Source: Paenalicyclobacillus macrosporangiidus (GTDB taxonomy: Bacteria; Bacillota; Bacilli; Alicyclobacillales; Alicyclobacillaceae). From it: 64,000 nucleotides of DNA. Positions 52,941 through 62,109 of this stretch are shown here, piece after piece (positions within the stretch are counted from its first letter, which is position 1; every line of letters begins with the position of its first letter). The translations under genes and the position numbers were made by a program. The stretch covers positions 1 to 64,000 of the forward strand of contig NZ_FPBV01000002.1 in the NCBI RefSeq assembly GCF_900116805.1, read 5' to 3'. A model generated the notes under the pieces. That model made no database searches and was not told the origin of the DNA. It saw only the letters and a program-made list of their open reading frames with translations.

Positions 52941-53777
52941 ATGACCATCCTGCTCCGGTCTGTGGAGCTCAAATCCGAATTGCCTGCCTCCCGGGCGTAC
53001 CCCTTCTCCCTGCCTGTGGTTCGCCACCTGGGCACGCTGACCTTCAGCGCACCCGTGACCCTGTTCGTCGGCGAAAATGGCAGCGGGAAGTCGACCATCC
53101 TGGAAGCCATCGCGGCGGCCGCGGGATCCATCACCGTCGGGGCGGAGAGCGTCGGGGCGGAGAGCGTCGGGGTGGATCCCGACCTTCAACCGGCGCGCAG
53201 ACTGGCGGGCGCGATGCGGTTGATCTGGAGCAAACGCACGCGACGGGGGTTCTTCCTGAGGGCGGAGGACTTTTTGGGTTACGTGCGGCGGATGCAGTCC
53301 CTGCGCCGCGATCTGGCGCAGGACGCGGCCGAGATGGAACGGCGGTACGCCGGACGGGGACTCGCGGTGTCCCTCGGGAAGATGCCGATGGAGGGATCGC
53401 TGGCGGCGATGCGGGAGAAGTACGGAGAAGGGCTGGACACGAGATCGCACGGCGAGAGCTTCCTGGACCTCTTCCACGCCCGCCTCCAACCGGGCGGCCT
53501 GTACTTGCTCGACGAGCCGGAGACCCCCCTGTCGCCGCTGAAACAACTGTCGCTCCTCCGGATGTTCCACGACGCGGTGACGTCCGGCGCCCAATTCATC
53601 ATCGCCACGCACTCCCCCATCCTCATGGCCTACCCAGGGGCGTGCATCCTCAACTTCGACACCGTCCCGCCGAGCCCGGCCGCGTACGACGATCTGGAGC
53701 ACGTGCGAATCCTGCGGGACTTTCTCAACCACCGCGACGCTTTTCTCAAGCCACTGTTCGATCCGCAGGCGCCCTGA
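52941..53777 (+). CDS. ABC-type AAA ATPase (AAA_21-like)
   Basis: 278 residues from the ATG at 52941, after GAGGAGGGG. Walker A is VTLFVGENGSGKSTILEAI (about residue 35-50). The SMC/ABC signature is reduced to SHGESFLDLF (about 175). Walker B is LYLLDEPETPLSP, with the switch histidine in FIIATHSPILMAYPG. A short tandem duplication (VGAESVGAES) follows Walker A. Such solo ATPases occur both as housekeeping proteins and in defence (OLD/RecF-like) modules. No partner gene is adjacent, and its function is unknown. Confidence 0.85.
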   Translation: MTILLRSVELKSELPASRAYPFSLPVVRHLGTLTFSAPVTLFVGENGSGKSTILEAIAAAAGSITVGAESVGAESVGVDPDLQPARRLAGAMRLIWSKRTRRGFFLRAEDFLGYVRRMQSLRRDLAQDAAEMERRYAGRGLAVSLGKMPMEGSLAAMREKYGEGLDTRSHGESFLDLFHARLQPGGLYLLDEPETPLSPLKQLSLLRMFHDAVTSGAQFIIATHSPILMAYPGACILNFDTVPPSPAAYDDLEHVRILRDFLNHRDAFLKPLFDPQAP

Positions 53778-53881
53778 ACCATCACTGCCGGGATCCACAG
53801 CCACCGTGATCCGCTGGCTCCGCGATCCGCTCGCTCCCGGAGCCGCTCGCTCCCATCTTCACCGCGCGCCACCGCGGCCCG

Positions 53882-55471
53882 TCACGCATCCCGGGCGCCC
53901 AGGGCGACCCGGCTGCGAATCCGGCTCTTCCGGCCCTGCTGCCCCTTCGAAGGCGACAGGATGTCCGGCATTGGGCGCGTGCGCTGGATGAAAAACGACA
54001 GGAGGAATGCGACGAACAGCAATCCGGTCGCGATCCAGAACGCGTCGTCGATCCCCATCACCGTCGCCTGCCGCATCATCCGGTCGAGCACGTCAGACGC
54101 GGCGGCCCCGTGTCCGTTCAGCACGGCGGCCTGCTGCCTCATCGAGAGCACCTGGAAGTGCACCTGGGTGCGGCTGGCCATGATGCTGACCAACAGCGCC
54201 ATCCCCACCGCGCCGGAGACCATTCGCAAGGTGTTGGACATGGCCGTGCCGTGCGGATAGTACCGCTTCGGCAATTGGTTCAGGCCCGCCGTCATCACCG
54301 GCATCAGCAGGATGGACATGCCGACGGCGCGGAGGGTGTAGATCACGGTGACATGGAGGAAGCTGGTGTCCAGCTCCAGCCGGGTCAGCGCGTAGTTGGT
54401 CAACGTCGTGATGGCGAGGCCGGATACCGCGAGCCAGCGGGCGCCGATGCGATCGAACAGGCGACCCGTGACAGGCGACATGATGCCCATCACCACGCCG
54501 CCGGGCAGCAGCATCAGGCCCGAGAGCAGCGGCGAGAATCCGCGCACGTCCTGCATGTAGATGGGCATCAACAGCATGCCGGCGAACAGCGCCATCGTCA
54601 CGACGACGAGGATCACCGTCGTCAGGGTGAACATCGGATACCGGAAGATCCGCACCTCCAGCAGCGGCCGCTCCGCGCCCCACTGCCGAAATACGAACCA
54701 CAGCAGACTCACCCCGCCAATGACGAAGGCAGCCACCACCTCGGCCGATCCCCAGCCGCTGTTCCCGGCCGTGCTGAATCCGTACAGCACACCGCCGAAC
54801 CCGAGCGTCGACAGGACGACGCTCCACGTGTCCAGCCGGGGACGACGCGTCTCCGTGACATTGCGCAAAAGGAGGAAGGAGATGAGCAGGTCCAACAGCG
54901 CGATCGGCAGCACGACGAAAAACAGCACCCGCCACGAGTGGTGCTCCACCAGCCAGCCGGACAAGGTGGGGCCGATGGCGGGCGCGAAGTTCAGCGCGAT
55001 CCCGAAGATCCCCATCGCCCACCCGCGCCGCTCGACGGGAAACAGGATGAAGATGACGTTGGTCACCAGCGGCATCAGCACACCTGCCCCGGCGGCCTGA
55101 ATGATGCGCCCGGCGAGCAGAACCCAGAACTGCGGGGCGAAAGCGCAGATGAGCGTGCCGACGCAGAACACCCCCATGGCGGACAGGTACAACTGACGCG
55201 TCGTGAACCGCTCCATCAGGTACGCGGTGATGGGGATAACGACGCCGTTGACCAGCATGTACCCGGTGGCCAACCAATCCCCCGTGGTGGCGCTGACGTG
55301 AAGGTGTTCCATGATCTGGGGCAGGGCCACGTTGATGAGCGACTGATTGAGAAATGCAACAAAGGCGCCCGCCATCATCAGCATGAAGATGGGCCTGACG
55401 GGTACGTCGCCCCTCCCGCCCGCCGCATTCGGCCGGCGATTCGTTGAGGAACCTTCATGCACCTCTTTCAC
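53882..55471 (-). CDS. DHA2 (EmrB/QacA) MFS multidrug exporter
   Basis: 529 residues, 14 helices. Helix 1 has AFVAFLNQSLINVALPQI; motif A-like sequence is YLMERFTTRQLYLS; RIIQAAGAGVLMPLVTNV (motif B) and GIALNFAPAIGPTLSGWLVE (motif C). It lacks an adjacent EmrA-like membrane fusion gene, as usual in Gram-positive bacteria. It exports hydrophobic compounds in exchange for protons. It differs from the exporter at 49.2 kb. Confidence 0.92.
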   Translation of the reverse strand: MKEVHEGSSTNRRPNAAGGRGDVPVRPIFMLMMAGAFVAFLNQSLINVALPQIMEHLHVSATTGDWLATGYMLVNGVVIPITAYLMERFTTRQLYLSAMGVFCVGTLICAFAPQFWVLLAGRIIQAAGAGVLMPLVTNVIFILFPVERRGWAMGIFGIALNFAPAIGPTLSGWLVEHHSWRVLFFVVLPIALLDLLISFLLLRNVTETRRPRLDTWSVVLSTLGFGGVLYGFSTAGNSGWGSAEVVAAFVIGGVSLLWFVFRQWGAERPLLEVRIFRYPMFTLTTVILVVVTMALFAGMLLMPIYMQDVRGFSPLLSGLMLLPGGVVMGIMSPVTGRLFDRIGARWLAVSGLAITTLTNYALTRLELDTSFLHVTVIYTLRAVGMSILLMPVMTAGLNQLPKRYYPHGTAMSNTLRMVSGAVGMALLVSIMASRTQVHFQVLSMRQQAAVLNGHGAAASDVLDRMMRQATVMGIDDAFWIATGLLFVAFLLSFFIQRTRPMPDILSPSKGQQGRKSRIRSRVALGARDA

Positions 55472-55727
55472 GACGTGGCCTCCCTCCTCGTTTCCCTGTA
55501 TTTTTATGATACAGAATTTCCGGTGTCCGAATCACCAGGCGGTCGACGCGCAGAACGCCGGCGCAGACGCGGCCGACGCGGCGGATTCAATTGTAGAATC
55601 GTTTCGCAAAACGGGCAGTGACAACGGTGGTCCGTTCTGCTATCGTCGGATCAAGACGTCCTCCGCAGCGCCCTCCTCATCGTATACTTTCCGCCGGCCT
55701 GCCACCGGCCCCGAAGGAGGTCCCCCC

Positions 55728-56525
55728 TTGGACGAGCAGACGCTTCGCGCGGTTCTGGTCGATGTATTATCGGAAGTTTTGCCGATCCATCTGAATCCGA
55801 TTGAGCATCGGATGGACAAGTTGGAAAAGCGGTTGGGCGAGGTCGAGCATCGGCTCGACCAAATGGAGCAGCGGCTGGATCAGCTGGAACAGCGGTTCGA
55901 TCAAGTGGAGCAGCGGTTGGTTGGGCTGGAACAGCGGCTCGACCAAGTGGAGCAACAGTTGCATAACCTGGAACAGCGGCTCGACCAAGTGGAGCAGCAG
56001 TTGCATAACCTGGAACAGCGGCTCGACCAAGTGGAGCAGCAGTTGCATAACCTGGAACAGCGGCTCGACCAAGTGGAGCAGCGGTTGCATAACCTGGAAC
56101 AGCGGCTCGACCAAGTGGAGCAGCGACTCCTCAAGGTCGAACAACGCATCGACGAAGTCGAGCATCGACTCGCCCACGTGGCGCACGAGTTGGACAACGT
56201 CGACCGAGAGCTGGAAACGGTGAAGCATCGGCTCACCGAAATCGAAGACCGGTTGACGCGCGTGGAAACCCTCCTGGACAGCACCCAGTCGATGGTGACG
56301 CAGCTGATCACCGACGTCGGGCGGGTGAATGAGGTGATGCGCGGGACGAACCGGCGCATCGACGTCATGGACGGGCAACATCTGCGCCATGAACGCCGGC
56401 TAAACCGACATCGGAACCAGATCGGCCAGCTGGCGGAAGAGATGGCCCTGATCCGGGAGAAAACAGTGGGCGCCGCCGCGGAGCCGTTGCATTGGGTGGA
56501 AGACGTCACAGACACCTCGTACTGA
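55728..56525 (+). CDS. Coiled-coil protein with 14-residue repeats
   Basis: 265 residues from the TTG at 55728, 7 bases after GAAGGAGG. Almost entirely heptad coiled coil. From about residue 20 the units are 7 or 14 residues (LEQRLDQVEQQLHN), four in tandem nearly identical. The C-terminal end (RRIDVMDGQHLRHERRLNRH, QIGQLAEEMALIREK) resembles that of the coiled-coil gene at 47882. No signal peptide or catalytic motif. It converges on jetD with only 21 bases between stops. It may be structural; function unknown. Confidence 0.75.
   Translation: MDEQTLRAVLVDVLSEVLPIHLNPIEHRMDKLEKRLGEVEHRLDQMEQRLDQLEQRFDQVEQRLVGLEQRLDQVEQQLHNLEQRLDQVEQQLHNLEQRLDQVEQQLHNLEQRLDQVEQRLHNLEQRLDQVEQRLLKVEQRIDEVEHRLAHVAHELDNVDRELETVKHRLTEIEDRLTRVETLLDSTQSMVTQLITDVGRVNEVMRGTNRRIDVMDGQHLRHERRLNRHRNQIGQLAEEMALIREKTVGAAAEPLHWVEDVTDTSY
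55926..56135 (+). repeat. 42-bp tandem repeat
   Basis: Four full copies plus a diverged fifth of a 42-bp unit starting CTGGAACAGCGGCTCGAC, nearly identical at DNA level, within the coiled-coil gene. Confidence 0.9.
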
Positions 56526-56546
56526 CGGCCGCCGTCGCTGCGTCCC

Positions 56547-57962
56547 TCAAATCAACAGCGCCTCCTGCTCCAGCGTGCCGCCCGCAGCCAGCAACGCCTC
56601 GAGCAGCGGCCGCGCCCATCCGTACCGTTCCTGCTCCAGCAGACGCGCCAACTTTTCGCGGTACGCATCGTCAAACGGCTCCAGTCGATCCCGGTGGCGG
56701 CTCAGCCACTCGGCTTCCATCCGCCAGGGCCTGGCCTCTGGCCAGCAGGTGTCGCGCAGATGCTGCAGGATGAGGATGCCTCCGTAGTCCAGATCGCCCC
56801 AGTGATCGAGGGGCGGAAGCGCACGGCCTTGGCGCGCGATCCATTGGCGCAGGGACCGGAGAAAACGGCGTTGGCCCGGACTCGCGAATCCCCCGAGGTA
56901 GACGACCAACTCGTCCGGGTGTCGCTCCCGCCGGACGTAGGCGCGGTAATTCGCCTTGTTCTCGATGGTGAGAATACGCGCGCAGCGCACCTCCTGCCAG
57001 ACCAGGCCGTCCACGTCGGCCGCGTCGATGGCCACCCCGTGCGGCAGCGCACCCGCATTCACAGTGCCCGCGTCCACGGCCCCCGGTGCGGACCCGGCCG
57101 CAGAAGCAGCAAACGAGAACACCACCGGCCCGCAGAAGGTGATGAGGTCGTGGGTCACCTCCAGGCCCACCTCGCGCAGCAGGTCCGCCGGGTCGGAGAA
57201 GACGTCGGGATCGTCCACGCCCCAAGCGGGGAGGGCGTACCGCTGCAACAGGCCCAGCAGGCGGCTCTGGACCTGCCGCTCGAACGCTTTGCTGTCCCCC
57301 AGATAGCGGGTGGAGAAGAGCCGCATGGGCAGCACCTCGTCCCCCTTGTCCACCAAGCCGGCGAGGGTCCGCAACAGCGCGCGCCGGTCGGCCGGGTCCT
57401 GCGGCAGCAGTGGGCTGCCCACCCGGCCCCGCGCCCGCACGGCGGCCACGACGTCGTCCGCCCACTGGAGCATCCAGGCGGGCGCACCCTTGGCGGCCTG
57501 TCGCTCGCGCCACGCCGTGACCTCCTGCGCCACCGCCGCCATCTCGTCTCGCAGCGGCGTGCGGCCCGTCAGGGCGTACGCGCGCTCAACGCCGTGCCAC
57601 TCCAGGTACACGCGGTCCAGAAGGTTGCCCTCCTCGAACCGCACCCAACGCAGGGCCACCACGCCCGCGTCCACCAGGCGCGCGAGATCCTGGTGTAGGG
57701 TGCGGCGGGCATCGGGATCGAGCGATCCGCTGGCGTACCCCGGCACCACGCCGTCCACCATCCGCACCTGCGGCCGGCGCGCCAAGGGGCCACTGGTGAG
57801 GGCGCGGCTGCGCTCGTACTTGTCGAGCAACACCGACAGCACCCGCGCCGCCTCCGGCCCCGGGCGCCAACCGTCCAAGTCCGTCCCGGCCCGTCCCGCG
57901 GCGACACCGGGCCACCCGTTCTCGAAACCGGTTCGCCCGTTTCCCGGATCCAGTCGGCTCAT
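56547..57962 (-). CDS. jetD: Wadjet protein JetD, toprim-type nuclease
   Basis: 471 residues. The C-terminal half carries the Toprim-like nuclease core: RILTIENKANYRAY (glutamate) and LDHWGDLDYGGILILQHL (DxD). The N-terminal half (VLSVLLDKYERS...GYASGSLDPDARRTLHQDLARLVDAGVV) is the DNA-binding arm typical of JetD. JetD is the subunit that cleaves plasmid DNA after JetABC extrudes it. Its start overlaps the jetC stop by 4 bases (ATGA). It is last in the jetABCD operon. A Gly/Ala-rich insertion lies at about 300-330. Confidence 0.9.
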   Translation of the reverse strand: MSRLDPGNGRTGFENGWPGVAAGRAGTDLDGWRPGPEAARVLSVLLDKYERSRALTSGPLARRPQVRMVDGVVPGYASGSLDPDARRTLHQDLARLVDAGVVALRWVRFEEGNLLDRVYLEWHGVERAYALTGRTPLRDEMAAVAQEVTAWRERQAAKGAPAWMLQWADDVVAAVRARGRVGSPLLPQDPADRRALLRTLAGLVDKGDEVLPMRLFSTRYLGDSKAFERQVQSRLLGLLQRYALPAWGVDDPDVFSDPADLLREVGLEVTHDLITFCGPVVFSFAASAAGSAPGAVDAGTVNAGALPHGVAIDAADVDGLVWQEVRCARILTIENKANYRAYVRRERHPDELVVYLGGFASPGQRRFLRSLRQWIARQGRALPPLDHWGDLDYGGILILQHLRDTCWPEARPWRMEAEWLSRHRDRLEPFDDAYREKLARLLEQERYGWARPLLEALLAAGGTLEQEALLI

Positions 57963-60900
57963 GAGCGCGTCCTCTCCAGGGCGAGCGGTTCAAACGGCGC
58001 CACCCGGGTCTCCGACTTGATGCGCTGGACAACGATGGTGCGGTCGACGCACGGGACGATGTCGGCGATCTTCTCCGTCGGCGCCGCGAGGATCACCTGC
58101 AGGTTCAGGTCGCGCACCAACTGGATGCTGTCGCGGATGCGCTGATGGTCCATCTTGTTGTACGCCTCGTCGAACGCAATCAGGCGCAGAGTATTGTCGA
58201 ACCCGGGCTGGTTCACCCGGTACACCTGGGCGAACGACGCCAGGACCGCGATGTAGAACGGGGTCTGCGTCTCGCCGCCCGATTTCTTGGCGATCACGCG
58301 GGACAACCTCGACTCCCGGCCCTCCTCGTCCTTGACCAGGAGATCGAAGTCCAGGTAGGTGCGGTAGTCGGTGAACTTCTCCAGGTTTTTCTCGAGCTCC
58401 GCCTGCACCGCCGGATCGCGCTCGTCCACGTCGACGATGTGCCGGAACAGCTCCTCAATCGTGTCGCCGTGCTTGTCGAGGAATGCCTGGGAGAAGAGGC
58501 TCTTGCCCTCCAAAAGCAGGTCGTCCATGATCATTCGGTAAAACGGCTCGTACTGCGGATTGGGCGAGACCTTGAACTGATAGCGCTCGCGCCCGCCGAA
58601 GGACACCTCGCGCAGGGCCCGGTTGATCTCGTCGATCTGCTGCTGCACCGTCTCGATGTTGTTGCGCAGCTTGTTGATGAAGTCCTCCTGGAACTGGACC
58701 TGAGCCCGCTCCTTGGCCTCGCGGATGTGCGTCTCGTATTCCGTCAACTGGGTGTCGCGCAGCCAGGCCAATTCCTGGTCGTACACCGCGTTGTCCGGGC
58801 GTTGGATGTCGAAGCCGGCGCCGAACTGCCGGTTGTACATCTCTCGCTGTTGCACCAGAGTCGTCCACGCCTCCTGGGCGCGATTGCGCTCCACGTTCAA
58901 CTGACGGCCGAAATTGGCCTGGATGGTCTCCGCCGATCCCAGGCGCTTCCACTCCTGCTCGAAGCGCGGTTCGCCGGTGTCGGCGCGAAACAGCGGATCG
59001 TAGCGGGTGGAGACGAGGTGCTTCTGATCCGCCACCGCCCGTTCGGCGGCGGGAATGTCCTCCTCCGCCAGCCGATCCCGCTGGGCCAACACCCGCCCGC
59101 GCCGATCGCGCAACCCCTCGATGTCCTGATGGATCCGCCGAAGCTCCGTCTCGCAACGGTCAATCTCCTCGCCGATGCGCAACAACCGCGACAGGTCGAG
59201 GCCGCCCAGGTCGTCGAGGACCTGCCGGTAGCTGGCGCGAATCTCGTCCAATCCGGCCACCGCCTCGGCGAACTCGGCCACCGCCGCCAGTTCGGACGGA
59301 GCGGGCACCGGCTGCGCGGCCCATTCCTGCACCCGGGTGAGGCGCGGACGGAAGGCGTCGAGCCAGGCCCGCACCCGCTCCAGGCGCCGGGTCTTTTGCT
59401 CCAGCTGCTGCTGGATGGCCCGCTTGCCGATGTAGAGGGTCTCCCAGCGACGCGGGTTGAGCTGGCGGGCGACGTAGTTCTGGTACAGCATGCCGTCCCG
59501 GGTGATGGCGGTCCGGTGCTGGCGCAGTTCGTCGACGTGATCGACCTTCATCACGCGGCCGAGCAGGAAGTCGGCGTACGCCCGGGCGTACGGGTTGTCG
59601 GTGACGATCTCTTCGGCCAGCGATCCCGCCAGCCGCTCCGGCCCGTCCTGCATCACCTTGGCGATGTCCACCAGGCCCACGTCGAACAGGTGCTTCTCGC
59701 GCTTGACCTGGTCATACAGCCGCAGGGCGGGCGTGAACGCCTCCGGCGCCACCAACAGGTAGAAGCGCTGCGTGTGGAGATATCCTTCGATGGCCGCCTG
59801 CCAGGCGGGATCGCGCACATCGAGGAGGTCGGCGAAGATCTCCACCTGCGCCGACAGCCCCTGGGCCGCGAGCCCCCTGCGCAGGGTGTCGCGCAACTCA
59901 ATGACCTTCCGGTCGTACTGCTTCACGCCGCGGCGCAGCTCGGCAATGGCTCGTTCCAAATCGCCCGCTTCCTCACCCCAGAGACGCACGGTGGTGCGCA
60001 TCACGGTGTGGGCCTCGCCGAGCAGGCGGGCGGCCTCCTGCAGATGCGCGCTGGCCTCCGCCACCGCGGCCGCGTCGGCGACGGCGAGGGGCGGATCGAG
60101 CAACCCATGCTTCGCCCACCCGGCGGGCCGGGGCCACGCCGCAAGCCCGGCGGCGAGGGCCTCGCGCGCCTGCCTGTACAGGGGCGCGCTCTTCCACAGC
60201 CGCCCCTCGGGGGTGTCCTCCCCGTCCAGCGCCGCCGGGGCGGTTCCGGAGAACCACTCGGACGCCTCGGTCAAATCGCTGACGACGGCGTTCCATCGGC
60301 CGCCGTGGTCCGTCAAAAACCGGTCCTGCCGCTCTCCGTCGCGGCGAATCTGCTGGAACTGGGTCTCGAGCAGCTGCTTTCGCTGCTCGAGCTGCTGCTT
60401 GCGCTGGTAGACGTCCGACTTGGCGCGCTCCTCCAGCAGGTCGTCCCTGCGGGCCTGCACCCGTTCGCGCGCCTCGGTCCGCTCAGCCAGGCGGGCCTCC
60501 ACTTCGGCCGCCTCCCGCTCGCAGGCCTGCAGGCGCTGCTGCAGGCTCGCCAACTCCTGCTCGCGCTGGGCCAGTTGCGCCCGGTCCAGGAGGTACTCGT
60601 ACAACTGGATCTTCTGCTCGGCGGCGGCGCGGCCCTGGAACGTCTTCTCCATCTCTTCGAGCGCCTGGATGCGCGCCTGCACGACGCGCAGCTCCTCCTC
60701 CATCCGCCGGTAGTGGCGGATGTTCTCGCGCATGTCGGCGATGTCGAGGTCCTTGTTGACATCGCAGACGAACTCCGAAATGAATCCGGCAATGTCCATG
60801 ATGGGCTGGAACGGCACCGCCTTGCGGAAGAGGCGGAAGAATTTGTCCCGTAGGTTGCCCATGCGGGCGAGGAATACCTCCTGGTAGCGCTTGTTGCTCT

Positions 60901-61393
60901 CATACATCTCGAAGCGGCTCTTCCGCTGCTGGCCCCAGGTGCGCAGGCCCTTGATGTCGAGCGGCACGCCGTCGCGGATGAAGTGAAAGTCCGGCAGGGT
61001 GTCCGCCAGGGAGAAGAAGCGCCATTCGTAGGTGGCGTCGGGCATACAGTCGAACACCACGCCGAAGCACACCGGGTTGCGCCCGCGCTCCTCCGAAAAC
61101 TCCAGGACGACATAGGACGAGAACTGGCCTTCGCGCAGGGTGATGGTCCGGCCCTCCTCCTCGGCAACCTCCCCGCGCAGATACCCGCGCAGGGTCCGTT
61201 TGGCGTTGTCGTTCGCCGCTTTGTTGAAATAGTGGCCGCTGGTGTCTCCGAGGATCACCAGTTGCAGGGCGTCGAGGATGGTCGACTTGCCGGCCGCGTT
61301 CTTGCCGGTGAGGAAGGTCACCGGCGCGAACTCAATCAACTCGTGCACCATGTAGTGCCAATTGATGAGCAGCATCCGCCTCAGGAGTTTCAT
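57959..61393 (-). CDS. jetC: Wadjet protein JetC, SMC/MukB-like ATPase
   Basis: 1144 residues. Walker A is in TFLTGKNAAGKSTILDALQLV (residue about 30), then a long coiled coil (about 230-400 and 620-950) with a hinge-like middle. The C-terminal head has the signature AKKSGGETQTPFYIAVLASF and Walker B LRLIAFDEAYNKMDHQRI. This is the condensin-like motor that extrudes DNA loops to detect small circular plasmids. Overlaps of 4 bases with jetB and jetD show translational coupling. Confidence 0.94.
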   Translation of the reverse strand: MKLLRRMLLINWHYMVHELIEFAPVTFLTGKNAAGKSTILDALQLVILGDTSGHYFNKAANDNAKRTLRGYLRGEVAEEEGRTITLREGQFSSYVVLEFSEERGRNPVCFGVVFDCMPDATYEWRFFSLADTLPDFHFIRDGVPLDIKGLRTWGQQRKSRFEMYESNKRYQEVFLARMGNLRDKFFRLFRKAVPFQPIMDIAGFISEFVCDVNKDLDIADMRENIRHYRRMEEELRVVQARIQALEEMEKTFQGRAAAEQKIQLYEYLLDRAQLAQREQELASLQQRLQACEREAAEVEARLAERTEARERVQARRDDLLEERAKSDVYQRKQQLEQRKQLLETQFQQIRRDGERQDRFLTDHGGRWNAVVSDLTEASEWFSGTAPAALDGEDTPEGRLWKSAPLYRQAREALAAGLAAWPRPAGWAKHGLLDPPLAVADAAAVAEASAHLQEAARLLGEAHTVMRTTVRLWGEEAGDLERAIAELRRGVKQYDRKVIELRDTLRRGLAAQGLSAQVEIFADLLDVRDPAWQAAIEGYLHTQRFYLLVAPEAFTPALRLYDQVKREKHLFDVGLVDIAKVMQDGPERLAGSLAEEIVTDNPYARAYADFLLGRVMKVDHVDELRQHRTAITRDGMLYQNYVARQLNPRRWETLYIGKRAIQQQLEQKTRRLERVRAWLDAFRPRLTRVQEWAAQPVPAPSELAAVAEFAEAVAGLDEIRASYRQVLDDLGGLDLSRLLRIGEEIDRCETELRRIHQDIEGLRDRRGRVLAQRDRLAEEDIPAAERAVADQKHLVSTRYDPLFRADTGEPRFEQEWKRLGSAETIQANFGRQLNVERNRAQEAWTTLVQQREMYNRQFGAGFDIQRPDNAVYDQELAWLRDTQLTEYETHIREAKERAQVQFQEDFINKLRNNIETVQQQIDEINRALREVSFGGRERYQFKVSPNPQYEPFYRMIMDDLLLEGKSLFSQAFLDKHGDTIEELFRHIVDVDERDPAVQAELEKNLEKFTDYRTYLDFDLLVKDEEGRESRLSRVIAKKSGGETQTPFYIAVLASFAQVYRVNQPGFDNTLRLIAFDEAYNKMDHQRIRDSIQLVRDLNLQVILAAPTEKIADIVPCVDRTIVVQRIKSETRVAPFEPLALERTRS

Positions 61394-62109
61394 TCGTCTT
61401 CCTCCTCCTCCGCGTCGTCCGCCCAGTCTTCTCTCGCGTCCGCTCCGGTGTCCCCGCCGTCGTCCGCCTCCGTGTCCTCCCCGGCGCCCGCAGCCTCTCC
61501 GAGCGGGCCGAACGCACCGGCCATCAGCCGCTGGTACAGGTGGTTGATCCGCTCGTCCGGTACCGCCACCTCGATGGTGGGGTAGATCATCCAGCGGCTC
61601 TCCAGCTCGTACGCAAAGCCCTCGATGCGGGCGAGGACGTGCAGGCGCCGCAACCGGTTGAGCGCACCGGTGAGGTGGGTGGCGGCAATCCGGCGGTCCA
61701 TCAGTCCCAACGCCATCAGCTTCTCCAGGATGTTCTGGAGAGTGACCACCACCTCCCGGCGCATGGAGGCCCGCTCCATCTCCTCCTCATAGATGAGGCG
61801 CAGGACGTACAGCAGGTAAGTGGTGTACTTGTCCACCTTCATGCGGTTGCGGCCGTACCGGTTGTAGACCGCCATGACACCGCGCCGCCCGTCCGCCTGC
61901 AGTTCAAACCCGCCCGCCTGAAGATACGTGTGAAACAACTCCAGGTTCCGTTCGACGAACCGGTAATCCCGGTTGGTGACCAATCGCCCCTGCTTCGGGT
62001 CCCACTCGTCCCGGACGATGAAGGTGTGCTCGAACAACAGGCTGAGCACGCGCGCGAACTCCTCCTTGTCCGCGTCCGTCAACGCCGTGTACCGGCTCTG
62101 CCAGTCCAT
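61390..62109 (-). CDS. jetB: Wadjet protein JetB, kite subunit (DUF4194)
   Basis: 239 residues of winged-helix kite type: EEFARVLSLLFEHTFIVRDEW, YRFVERNLELFHTYLQAGGFEL, NRMKVDKYTTYLLYVLRLIYEEE, VTLQNILEKLMALGLMD. The C terminus is acidic and disordered (EDTEADDGGDTGADAREDWA). It bridges JetC and JetA, like MukE in MukBEF. The first 31 bases overlap the jetA end, and the stop overlaps jetC by 4 bases. Confidence 0.9.
   Translation of the reverse strand: MDWQSRYTALTDADKEEFARVLSLLFEHTFIVRDEWDPKQGRLVTNRDYRFVERNLELFHTYLQAGGFELQADGRRGVMAVYNRYGRNRMKVDKYTTYLLYVLRLIYEEEMERASMRREVVVTLQNILEKLMALGLMDRRIAATHLTGALNRLRRLHVLARIEGFAYELESRWMIYPTIEVAVPDERINHLYQRLMAGAFGPLGEAAGAGEDTEADDGGDTGADAREDWADDAEEEEDE

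Noticed and set aside
52746..53804. Minus-strand ORF opposite the AAA ATPase
   Set aside because: It is the antisense shadow; the plus-strand frame has Walker motifs and a ribosome site.
58145..60853. 902-residue plus-strand ORF opposite jetC
   Set aside because: A GC-driven antisense frame; JetC on the other strand has all condensin ATPase motifs.
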